Positions 15,199 to 22,183 of a stretch of 22,183 nt of DNA are shown here, piece by piece. The notes beneath the pieces were generated by a model that saw only the letters and a list, made by a program, of their open reading frames with translations, had not been told where the DNA came from and did not search any database. The DNA comes from Cocleimonas sp. (lineage in GTDB: Bacteria; Pseudomonadota; Gammaproteobacteria; Thiotrichales; Thiotrichaceae): assembly GCA_023146675.1 (NCBI GenBank), contig JAGLBQ010000001.1, positions 1 through 22,183 on the forward strand, given 5' to 3'. The stretch's first letter is position 1, and each line of letters begins with the position of its first letter. The translations under genes and the position numbers were made by a program.

Positions 15199-16200
15199 AT
15201 GAAAGTACTAGGCATAGAATCATCCTGCGATGAAACAGGGGTCGCAATTTATGATACCGAACACGGTTTATTAGCAGACCAACTTTACTCGCAAATAGAC
15301 CTTCATGCTGAATATGGTGGTGTCGTGCCAGAGCTTGCTTCCCGTGATCATATTCGCAAAACAACACCACTCATTAAAGGTGTATTAGCAGAAGCCAATC
15401 TAAATATGTCAGATTTGGATGGCATCGCCTATACCTCAGGACCAGGCTTAATGGGCGCCTTAATGGTGGGTGCATCCATTGGGCGATCTTTGGCATGGGG
15501 GTTGAATATTCCCGCCGTTGCAGTACATCATATGGAAGGGCATTTACTCGCGCCCATGCTGGAAAAAAAACCACCAGAATTCCCCTTTATCGCGCTATTA
15601 GTCTCAGGCGGGCATACCTTATTGGTAAACGTTAAATGTATTGGTGATTATAAAATACTAGGTGAATCGTTAGATGACGCAGTTGGAGAAGCCTTTGATA
15701 AAACAGCAAAAATGTTAGGCTTAGGGTATCCGGGAGGCCCCGTATTAGCGGCATTAGCAAAACAAGGGCGAGCAGATATTTATAAATTTCCCCGTCCTAT
15801 GGTCAATCGTCCTGGGCTAGATTTTAGCTTTAGTGGTCTAAAAACTTTCGCTTTAACCACATGGAATAAATCAGATAAAACCGAACAAACACAAGCAGAT
15901 ATAGCCTACGCCTTTCAAGAAGCGGTTGTTGACACTCTGTTTATCAAATGTCGTCGCGCATTAGAACAAATCAACAGCAAGCGCTTGGTAATAGCTGGTG
16001 GAGTGGGAGCAAACCTGCGTTTACGTGAAAAATTACAAGAATTAGAGGCGGCAGTACACTTTCCTCGCATGGAGTTTTGTACTGATAATGGCGCAATGAT
16101 TGCTTATGCGGGTGCGATTCGTTTGCAAGCAGGGCAAACTGAAGACGCGATTATTCAGCCTAGACCGCGTTGGTCACTTGAGGAATTGGACTCCCCTTAG
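15199..16200 (+). CDS. tsaD: tRNA N6-adenosine threonylcarbamoyltransferase TsaD
   Basis: 333 residues, ASKHA fold. With TsaB, TsaE and TsaC it makes the t6A37 modification of ANN-decoding tRNAs. The start MKVLGIESSCDETGVAIYD is the family signature. Metal ligands are H111 and H115 in HHMEGH and D296 in FCTDNGAMIAYAG. Nucleotide-binding glycines are in LVSGGHT (134-140) and IAGGVGAN (265-272). Complete and normal. The ribosome site is poor (A-rich leader). In many proteobacteria tsaD is divergent from rpsU; here the divergent neighbour is creD and no rpsU is seen. Confidence 0.97.
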   Translation: MKVLGIESSCDETGVAIYDTEHGLLADQLYSQIDLHAEYGGVVPELASRDHIRKTTPLIKGVLAEANLNMSDLDGIAYTSGPGLMGALMVGASIGRSLAWGLNIPAVAVHHMEGHLLAPMLEKKPPEFPFIALLVSGGHTLLVNVKCIGDYKILGESLDDAVGEAFDKTAKMLGLGYPGGPVLAALAKQGRADIYKFPRPMVNRPGLDFSFSGLKTFALTTWNKSDKTEQTQADIAYAFQEAVVDTLFIKCRRALEQINSKRLVIAGGVGANLRLREKLQELEAAVHFPRMEFCTDNGAMIAYAGAIRLQAGQTEDAIIQPRPRWSLEELDSP

Positions 16201-16279
16201 GAAATCTAAAGAAATAATTCCTAAATACACTAACTCTCGATAAGATAACACTCCATTAAATACTAAAAAGTGAATCTTT

Positions 16280-17347
16280 ATGAGCAAATTTTGGAGTCCA
16301 CGTACTCACGAACTCGCGCCCTACACGCCTGGTGAGCAACCGCAAGATACTCAGTATATAAAATTAAATACCAATGAAAACCCTTATCCTCCGTCGCCTT
16401 TGGCTATCGAGGCAATGCAACAAGCGGTTTCCAATGATTTACGTTTATATTCTGATCCCCAAGCAACGAAGCTAAAACAGTCAATTGCTGATTTTTATCA
16501 AGTGGATATTAGTAATGTATTTGTCGGTAACAGCTCTGATGAGGTGTTAGCACATAGCTTTGCAGGCTTGCTTAATCATGATAAACCGTTACTTTACCCT
16601 GATATTAGTTACAGCTTTTACCCTTCCTATATCAATTTATATGGCATTAATGCGAAAACTATTCCGCTGGATAATGAGTTGTGCATTGATTTTTCTGATT
16701 ATAATCAAGAAAATGGGGCGATTGTTTTTCCAAATCCCAATGCACCCACAGGTTCTGCAGTAGCGCTTGATGATATTGAAAAACTGGTACAGCAGCATCC
16801 TGAGTCAGTTATTCTTGTTGATGAAGCGTATGTAGATTTTGGCGCTGAAACAGCTATCCCGCTAACCCAAAAATATGCAAATATTATTGTCGTGCAAACC
16901 TTCTCAAAGTCACGATCACTGGCTGGATTACGCGTTGGTTTTGCCATTGCGCCTGCGGAACTAGTTGAAGGGTTGGAGCGGGTTAAAAACTCGTTTAATA
17001 GCTATCCGCTAGACCGTATAGGCATTGAAGGAGGGGCTGCTTCAATGCGGGATAAAGCCTATTTTGAACAAACTTGCCAAAAAATTATTAACACCCGTGA
17101 AGCAACTAATAAAGCACTGCAACAGTTAGGGTTTAAAACCTTGCCATCATCCAGTAACTTTATCTTTGCCAGCAGCGATAAAATGCCCGCAAAGGAACTG
17201 TATCTAGAATTGAAAAAACAAGGTGTGCTGGTGCGTTACTTTAATAAACCACGCATTGATAACTATCTGCGCATTACCATTGGAACAGATGAAGAAATGA
17301 GTGTATTGATTGACAAGCTGAAAGGAATCATTCCTGCTGATAGTTAG
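16280..17347 (+). CDS. hisC: Histidinol-phosphate aminotransferase
   Basis: 355 residues, PLP fold-type I class II aminotransferase. It transfers the amino group of glutamate to imidazole-acetol phosphate in histidine synthesis. LNTNENPYPPSP (29-40), NPNAPTG (152-158), DEAYVDF (181-187), the PLP lysine K210 in TFSKSRSLAGLRVGFA, and the phosphate-binding R218 are present. The C-terminal VRYFNKPRIDNYLRITIGT agrees with HisC2-type enzymes. It stands apart from other his genes, 79 bp after tsaD on the same strand, so the two may share a transcript. Confidence 0.95.
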   Translation: MSKFWSPRTHELAPYTPGEQPQDTQYIKLNTNENPYPPSPLAIEAMQQAVSNDLRLYSDPQATKLKQSIADFYQVDISNVFVGNSSDEVLAHSFAGLLNHDKPLLYPDISYSFYPSYINLYGINAKTIPLDNELCIDFSDYNQENGAIVFPNPNAPTGSAVALDDIEKLVQQHPESVILVDEAYVDFGAETAIPLTQKYANIIVVQTFSKSRSLAGLRVGFAIAPAELVEGLERVKNSFNSYPLDRIGIEGGAASMRDKAYFEQTCQKIINTREATNKALQQLGFKTLPSSSNFIFASSDKMPAKELYLELKKQGVLVRYFNKPRIDNYLRITIGTDEEMSVLIDKLKGIIPADS

Positions 17348-17404
17348 CCCTGTCCACCCTGCCCTACAATACCTTTAAAAACTAACGCTCTCATTCCCGT
17401 CATG

Positions 17405-17782
17405 CTATTTCTTCGGTGATGGATTCTCATTTAAGCGCTTAAAGGTCGCTAACAATGTTGATCCATCGCGCAACTCAGCCATTCCTTGTTCCGTAACGCT
17501 TAATTCTAGTGGTTTTTTCTGCTCAGGATTGGTCGATGGCGCACAATCAAACGCCAGTTTTTTCTTGTCAGCAGTTGTCCAAAAACAATGCCAAACGGTA
17601 TTATTGCGTTTGCTGCTAGTAAACTCCGCCCTGCCTTCAAAGCCAACAGTTAGTTTAGAAATACCCTGTTCATTATCAGCAACCGCCTCCCAGACCCCTG
17701 AACCTAAGTGCGGCGTACAGGCAGACAGTAATAAAAGAGCACTAATAAAAAATGATGTAAAACGCAACGATAAAAAATTCAT
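17405..17782 (-). CDS. Small predicted outer-membrane or periplasmic lipoprotein, function unknown
   Basis: 125 residues. A signal peptide with lipobox L19-S-A-C22 predicts lipidation at C22. The mature part has an alternation of short beta-like segments (GVWEAVADNEQGISKLTVGF, RAEFTSSKR, VWHCFWTTADKKKLAFDC, GMAELRDGSTLLATFKRL) and two further cysteines (about 66 and 79), which could form a disulfide. This resembles small META/lipocalin-like lipoproteins, but I do not recognise a named family. It is convergent with hisC, 57 bp apart, with its own start behind an AGAGAAT leader. Confidence 0.7.
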   Translation of the reverse strand: MNFLSLRFTSFFISALLLLSACTPHLGSGVWEAVADNEQGISKLTVGFEGRAEFTSSKRNNTVWHCFWTTADKKKLAFDCAPSTNPEQKKPLELSVTEQGMAELRDGSTLLATFKRLNENPSPKK

Positions 17783-18053
17783 AAACTATTCTCTATTTTA
17801 GGGATTAAAGGAGTTGCTTCATTTTCACCAATAAAAGAAAGCAGTGCCATAACACGAATCAAGATCGACATTATTATTGCAATGCGCTAGGAAATAAAGA
17901 TTCGTATCTATCCCTATTTGTTGAGGTATAAAGCTTTGTGAGCTTGTCACTGATTTTGTTTTCATGGTTTCTGTTATGGAAAAAAATTATCTAAAAGGCA
18001 GATGCAAGCTATACTTGGGGTATGGTTTCTTTCTTATCAGTCAGGGCAAATAA

Positions 18054-19601
18054 ATGAAAAAACTACCCATTGGCATACAAACATTTGAAAAAATACGGAC
18101 AGGTAATTATGCCTATATAGATAAAACCGCTATAGCACTGAGATTGATACAAAAAGGGGAATACTATTTCCTTTCCCGCCCACGTCGATTTGGTAAATCA
18201 CTTTTTTTAGATACCTTGCAGGATATTTTTGAAAGCAAAAAAGCGCTATTTACAGGGCTTAAAATCTACGATAAATGGGATTGGGAAACCACCTATCCTG
18301 TGATTAAAATTAGTTTTGGAGCAGGTCTACATAACGGAAAAACTGCACAAGAAGCACTGGATAAAACCATTTTTAGTATTCTGGAGCGTAATAAAAAAGC
18401 CCTAAACGTTAGTTGCAAAAATAGAAATGATGCTAAGGATAGTTTTGCTGAACTCATTGAAGCGGCTTACCATCAACATGGTAGCGTGGTTATTCTGATT
18501 GATGAATATGATAAGCCTATTCTGGATAATATTACAGATAAAAAAATCGCAACACAGATGCGAGATCATCTGAAAAATATCTATTCCGTGATTAAAGAGT
18601 GTGATAAATATATCCGTTTTGTCTTTATCACAGGTGTGAGTAAATTTAGCAAAATTAACCTCTTTAGTGGACTAAATAATTTAAATGATATAACCATTAA
18701 TAAAAACTACGCCACTATTTGCGGCTATACCCACCATGACTTACAGACCACTTTCAAGGATCACTTACAAGGGGTTGATATGGAGTTGCTTAGAGATTGG
18801 TATAATGGCTACAACTATTTAGGGGAACCTGTTTATAACCCTTTTGATATTTTGCTCTTTATTTCCAATGGTGCTCGCATCTATAAAAACTATTGGTGGA
18901 GTACGGGTAATCCCAGCTTTCTCCTTAAATTACTACAGGAAAAGACCTGGTATATTCCTGAACTTGCTCATTATGAAGTCGATGAAACTATAATGGATAG
19001 CTTTGATGTTGATCATATCAGTCTAGTCGCCTTATTATGGCAAACAGGCTACCTCACCATTAAAGAAGAACGTCAAGGAATGTTTGGCGCAAGTTATTTG
19101 CTTGGCACGCCCAATCGAGAAATTCAGACCTCATTGAATGCCCTTTTTATTGCCTACCTCACCACTCAAACAGATGAATCACTAAAAATACGTCATCGTT
19201 TAGTTGAGCAATTGCAGTCAAGTGATATGCAAGGCATGGAAAGTGAAATAAGACGCCTATTTGCATCCATTCCTTATAATAATTTTACCAATAATGACAT
19301 TCAAAACTACGAAGGCTATTACGCCAGTGTACTCTATGCTTATCTTGCCAGCCTTGGATTTGAAATTATTGCAGAGGACACCACTAACCATAGTCGTATT
19401 GACATTACGTTAAAGCTTGAAGATAAAACCTATCTGATTGAAATTAAAGCCGTCAATAAAAGCACAGGAAAAGCATTGGAGCAAATAAAAGAGCGAGAAT
19501 ACTTTCTAAAATATCAAGGTATTAATGAGGTTTACTGTGTGGGTATGGAGTTTTGTAAAGAAGATCGAAACTTGTGTTTGTTTGAGTGGGAGAAGTTTTA
19601 G
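18054..19601 (+). CDS. AAA-ATPase-like protein with C-terminal PD-(D/E)XK nuclease-like domain
   Basis: 515 residues, the standard length of the AAA-ATPase_like (PF09820) plus PDDEXK_9 (PF08011) family. The N-terminal LPIGIQTFEKIRTGNYAYIDKT (from residue 4) and P-loop RPRRFGKSLF (42-51) are family marks. Walker B is VVILIDEYDKP (145-155). The nuclease-like core shows D450, E463-I-K465 and a following Q477. The family is common in Bacteroidetes and in sulfur-oxidising gammaproteobacteria, often in many copies. Its role is not established; nucleic-acid processing or defence is inferred from the fold. The gene is alone on its strand and ends 6 bp from the end of a truncated gene on the opposite strand, which suggests it arrived by an insertion or deletion event. 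Confidence 0.88.
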   Translation: MKKLPIGIQTFEKIRTGNYAYIDKTAIALRLIQKGEYYFLSRPRRFGKSLFLDTLQDIFESKKALFTGLKIYDKWDWETTYPVIKISFGAGLHNGKTAQEALDKTIFSILERNKKALNVSCKNRNDAKDSFAELIEAAYHQHGSVVILIDEYDKPILDNITDKKIATQMRDHLKNIYSVIKECDKYIRFVFITGVSKFSKINLFSGLNNLNDITINKNYATICGYTHHDLQTTFKDHLQGVDMELLRDWYNGYNYLGEPVYNPFDILLFISNGARIYKNYWWSTGNPSFLLKLLQEKTWYIPELAHYEVDETIMDSFDVDHISLVALLWQTGYLTIKEERQGMFGASYLLGTPNREIQTSLNALFIAYLTTQTDESLKIRHRLVEQLQSSDMQGMESEIRRLFASIPYNNFTNNDIQNYEGYYASVLYAYLASLGFEIIAEDTTNHSRIDITLKLEDKTYLIEIKAVNKSTGKALEQIKEREYFLKYQGINEVYCVGMEFCKEDRNLCLFEWEKF

Positions 19602-19607
19602 AGATTG

Positions 19608-20003
19608 TTAAAGAGTGCCTGCACCAGCGGCAATTGCACAAGCAGGACCTTGGGTGTGATCATGCTCATAATCAGCAAGACCCTGCTCAGGTGTTACATT
19701 AGGTGATGGCATCTCAAGTAAATTAAATTGTGATGCCACTTGAAATAAACTCCCTGCATTTACCTCCTCTTTATGCAACGCCTGCACATCTGCTACGCAT
19801 TCTTGCAAGGTTAATTTAGCGGGTGGTAACGCCAAAGATTCAACCGTTTTCCTTAACTTCGATAAATTTGGTATTGATAAAGAGCCACAAGTATAGGTTT
19901 TACCATTCTGGCGGGATCGTATCGTTTCGCCCTCAAGAATAAGGTTCTCTTGAACTTGTTGTTTTGAAGCTTCTGTAAATCCTGTTAATTTTTCAAACCA
20001 CAT
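19608..20003 (-). pseudogene. N-terminal fragment of a NAD-cluster-associated conserved protein
   Basis: 131 residues starting MWFEKLTGF, with a good ribosome site (AGAGGA) before the ATG. The recognisable blocks are LFQVASQFNLLEM (about 87-99), VTPEQGLADYEHDHTQGP and ACAIAAGAGT at the very end. Homologues that I recall continue beyond this point (GAGT-[IV]-YRNYF...) for a further 200 or so residues. Here the frame stops right after GAGTL, 6 bp from the stop of the convergent AAA-ATPase gene. No continuation is found in any frame. I read it as a truncated gene that may still be expressed. Homologues tend to sit next to nadV and prs-like genes, as here (103 bp after nadV). The function of the family is not known to me. 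It could also be a genuine short protein. Confidence 0.6.
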
Positions 20004-20106
20004 AATGATTTTCCTCTAGCATGCTGAATGAGTTGGATAATCAAGCGCACCAACCTAAGGAACGTACACACTCCTAAGTTTAATGCGCATAATATCTCAC
20101 CTATTG

Positions 20107-21594
20107 TTATTGCTTTAATCGAGAGCGAATTTCGGCCAATGATGTCTCCTTAATCAATTGACCCTCTTTGAATACAGTTTTCAACATACCTTGCGCTTCT
20201 TGCGCTTTCGTTTGCTGATCAAATAAAACAAAGCCACTCTCATCCTCTTCAACTCGTAATAAACCCGATGCAGATTTTTTCTCGCCGCGATCAGTTGCGG
20301 GGTCTTTGGTTATATTTCTTCCATCACCATTCACCTGTCCCCACGTTGCTTTCATAGCAAATCCGAAGCTATCACGGGTTAAGTATTGATAAGTATAGCT
20401 GCCAATGCCAAAAACGATATTATTAGAAGCAAATCCTTTTTCTTCTAAGCGGGATAATATGGCTTGTGCGCGCTCTAGTGTAATGGAGTCACCGTAGATT
20501 AATCCCACTCTTTCATTGAGCATTTTATAGGATTTATCGGTCATTGTGCCGCCAAAAATATCCCATAAACACACTACTGCGCCCTTGTATTCGGCAGAAT
20601 CAGGTGCTGCATCGGGGTCTCCTGCAATAATTTTTACAGGATCGCCGCTATCGGGTCTAAACACGACCTTGGCAAGTCCTAATGAATTCTCTTTTCTACC
20701 TAAAATCTCATTTTTTAATACTTTGGAATAATCCGTAATCACACGCCAAAAATCCCAAGTGTCGGAGACAATACTAACAATGCCAGAGGGATACAGGTCT
20801 TTAATTAAATAGCGAAAAGTATCAATTTCATTTTGCTTTAATCCCATGCTCATTACGCTATGTTCGGTTGCGGGTACCGATACCCCCACGACCTCATCGC
20901 CTGCATTATAAATGTCCTCAGCATAATCTATCGCAGAGACGGTATCGGTACCGATAAAACTGGTTAAATGTCCAAAACCTGATTGTGCGGCATCAATAAT
21001 GCCACTCATACCTCTGGAGCTAAAATCATGTCCCTGAATATCGATAAATGCCAAGGGCGCCCCCGTCTTGAGTGCATATTGAGTAAATAATTTTCGATAT
21101 TCATAGGCGATGGTTGCCGTCGTCGAGGGTTTCCAGACCTCTGCGCTAATTGCAGTTTCAATATAATTGGTTAGCCAGAAAAATTCTGGCAATGTATTGA
21201 TAACAGTAAACATCGGGACTTTTATATTAACGCGGCTACCTTCAGGTAATGCTTTAATATTTAACGGCAAATAACCTAAATCGTGTAAATCTTCAATATG
21301 ATCTAAAGGGACGCTATCCGCACCTAATGATTGATCCATGCGGCGCTTGTATTTTGCGATGACCAGATTTTTAGGTAGTTTAAAAAAACCAGTATTCCAC
21401 GCATTAATGAGATAGTTTTTAATAAAACCCTGTAGCCCAACAAAGACCACGCGATCATCAAAACTATCGGGCAAAGGAGCGAGGCGAGATGATCTTGGCG
21501 TGAAGTTGGAGTATACAAATTGTGTATTTTCAGGATACTGCCGTCTGTGATCTGCTTTATAAAAATCTATTGTATTAAGTGGGTTATAGTTCAT
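20107..21594 (-). CDS. nadV: Nicotinamide phosphoribosyltransferase (NadV/NAMPT family)
   Basis: 495 residues, the size of human NAMPT (491). It joins nicotinamide to PRPP, giving NMN and bypassing deamidation. With a constant shift from the human enzyme, D217 in GTDTVSA (human D219), the phospho-histidine H245 in PATEHSVM (human H247), and R313/D315 in FRPDSGDP (human R311/D313) are present. IDFYKADHRRQYP (9-21) is the family start. The ATG overlaps the stop of the upstream prs-like gene (ATGA), and AAAGGAG lies 6 nt before it. Relatives in the phage-type NARP1 pathway (Namat) use ADP-ribose pyrophosphate instead of PRPP and are annotated the same way. The sequence alone does not let me exclude that reading. 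Confidence 0.9.
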   Translation of the reverse strand: MNYNPLNTIDFYKADHRRQYPENTQFVYSNFTPRSSRLAPLPDSFDDRVVFVGLQGFIKNYLINAWNTGFFKLPKNLVIAKYKRRMDQSLGADSVPLDHIEDLHDLGYLPLNIKALPEGSRVNIKVPMFTVINTLPEFFWLTNYIETAISAEVWKPSTTATIAYEYRKLFTQYALKTGAPLAFIDIQGHDFSSRGMSGIIDAAQSGFGHLTSFIGTDTVSAIDYAEDIYNAGDEVVGVSVPATEHSVMSMGLKQNEIDTFRYLIKDLYPSGIVSIVSDTWDFWRVITDYSKVLKNEILGRKENSLGLAKVVFRPDSGDPVKIIAGDPDAAPDSAEYKGAVVCLWDIFGGTMTDKSYKMLNERVGLIYGDSITLERAQAILSRLEEKGFASNNIVFGIGSYTYQYLTRDSFGFAMKATWGQVNGDGRNITKDPATDRGEKKSASGLLRVEEDESGFVLFDQQTKAQEAQGMLKTVFKEGQLIKETSLAEIRSRLKQ

Positions 21595-22183
21595 TGCTTA
21601 CTCCTTTTATTGCCGTCATACGCGATGACATGGACGCGTGCATTCTGTGCTTGTGGCAAACTATTTGTGGTGAAAATCTCATCTATCAATCCGTTAAAAA
21701 CATCCACACCTTTGCTAAAAATTCCATGCGAGACATATAAAATCACTCGTTCAACCTGTTTCTGTTGAAGTCGTTTAGCAATCTCAATAAAGGTTCTGCC
21801 ACCATCACAAATATCATCAATAATAATCGCTGTCTTTCCTGATAAATCACCACACATTAACTGGGTATCAGTGATTATTCCTGTGGTTGGATCTCTTGTT
21901 TTTTTTGCCTTAATCATGCTTTTGATTGAAAATCTATCTTTCACGGCTAAGCATTTGTCCTGTGCACCTTTATCAGGGCAAACCAGCACTGCATTTTCTT
22001 GCTGTAGGTAATGCAACAAAGGAATGCTCTGCCCGATAATATCGGGCTGTGAAATATTAATAGCCTGTGTCAGCGTTTGAGTTACAGGGCTGTGAGCATC
22101 CCATACAGTTAGTGACTTAGGGCTTAAATCATTAATCAGTTTTGCCATGACTTCTAATGAAAAGGACTGCCCGCTGGCACAAA
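21591..22183 (-). CDS. Ribose-phosphate pyrophosphokinase-like protein (Prs/Adps family), 5' end outside window
   Basis: The frame is open to the right edge; the last 197 residues are present, beginning CASGQSFSLEVMAKL. The common Prs steps are visible: SLEVMAKLINDL, the WDAHSP segment (canonical VDPHS), and the PRPP-loop region IIIDDICDGGRTF. Canonical Prs has DDMIDTGGT, so this loop is divergent. The flexible loop KAKKTRDPTTG also differs from the usual KRR form. Prs makes PRPP from ribose 5-phosphate and ATP, and would feed the co-translated nadV (4-nt overlap). A divergent Prs beside NadV is also what an ADP-ribose pyrophosphate synthetase (Adps) of a NARP1 pair looks like. A housekeeping prs is expected elsewhere. 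Confidence 0.8.
   Translation of the reverse strand, partial: CASGQSFSLEVMAKLINDLSPKSLTVWDAHSPVTQTLTQAINISQPDIIGQSIPLLHYLQQENAVLVCPDKGAQDKCLAVKDRFSIKSMIKAKKTRDPTTGIITDTQLMCGDLSGKTAIIIDDICDGGRTFIEIAKRLQQKQVERVILYVSHGIFSKGVDVFNGLIDEIFTTNSLPQAQNARVHVIAYDGNKRSKQ

Noticed and set aside
15110..15370. 86-codon minus-strand frame between creD and tsaD
   Set aside because: Mostly antisense to the conserved start of tsaD and without a family match.
16197..16226. TTAGGAA / TTCCTAA hairpin after tsaD as terminator
   Set aside because: Large loop, weak AT-rich stem including the stop codon and no T-run; tsaD and hisC may be co-transcribed.
1..22183. CRISPR array, tRNA, rRNA or complete insertion sequence
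   Set aside because: No regularly spaced direct repeats, cloverleaf-like segments, rRNA signatures or transposase domains were seen on reading both strands.

Overview
The window looks like a chromosomal segment of a moderately AT-rich gammaproteobacterium. The TsaD, HisC, Apt, MtnN and CreD proteins all look proteobacterial. A Thiotrichales-like sulfur bacterium is possible, given the accessory content (AAA-ATPase/PD-(D/E)XK protein, ECF sigma plus TPR-type kinase, APS kinase fusion), but no gene here proves the order. No rRNA, tRNA, CRISPR array or complete insertion sequence was seen.

Layout. 1-476 (-): 5' part of a membrane-anchored P-loop ATPase running off the left edge. 608-6494 (-): a tight four-gene operon of two di-haem cytochrome c peroxidases, a Tat-exported Rieske protein and an arsenite-oxidase-like molybdopterin oxidoreductase. 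It has a candidate sigma-54 promoter upstream and a strong intrinsic terminator downstream. This gene set is the signature of dissimilatory iodate reductase (IdrA, IdrB, IdrP1, IdrP2), not arsenite oxidase. The Glu of the arsenite pocket is Ser here, and the two peroxidases are part of the unit. 6869-8524 (-): ATP sulfurylase-APS kinase fusion whose sulfurylase half has lost both nucleotide-site signatures while the kinase half is intact. 8663-8781: imperfect inverted repeat, perhaps a small mobile-element remnant. 8837-10134 (-): mtnN and apt, a two-gene adenine salvage operon. 10182-10391 (-): decayed C-terminus of a short-chain dehydrogenase with an in-frame stop. 10651-13541 (+): ECF-type sigma factor followed by a transmembrane Ser/Thr kinase. 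13542-13733: convergent intergenic region with a hairpin and a pair of inverted DnaA-box-like sequences. 13734-15080 (-): CreD-family membrane protein. 15199-17347 (+): tsaD and hisC. 17405-17782 (-): small lipoprotein. 18054-19601 (+): AAA-ATPase-like/PD-(D/E)XK protein. 19608-22183 (-): PRPP-synthetase-like gene (cut by the right edge), nicotinamide phosphoribosyltransferase, and what seems to be the N-terminal stub of a third gene.

How the genes work together. In the idr operon, IdrAB would receive periplasmic electrons through the Rieske centre and reduce the oxyanion at the Mo site. The two peroxidases are proposed in the literature to remove peroxide formed on the way. MtnN releases adenine and Apt turns it into AMP. 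The prs-like/nadV pair overlaps by 4 nt and would regenerate NAD(+) from nicotinamide, either by the classical PRPP-NMN route or by the recently described ADP-ribose-pyrophosphate route (NARP1). The sigma factor and kinase likely form a signalling pair. The right-hand part shows rearrangement: the third gene of the NAD cluster stops 6 bp from the end of the convergent AAA-ATPase gene.
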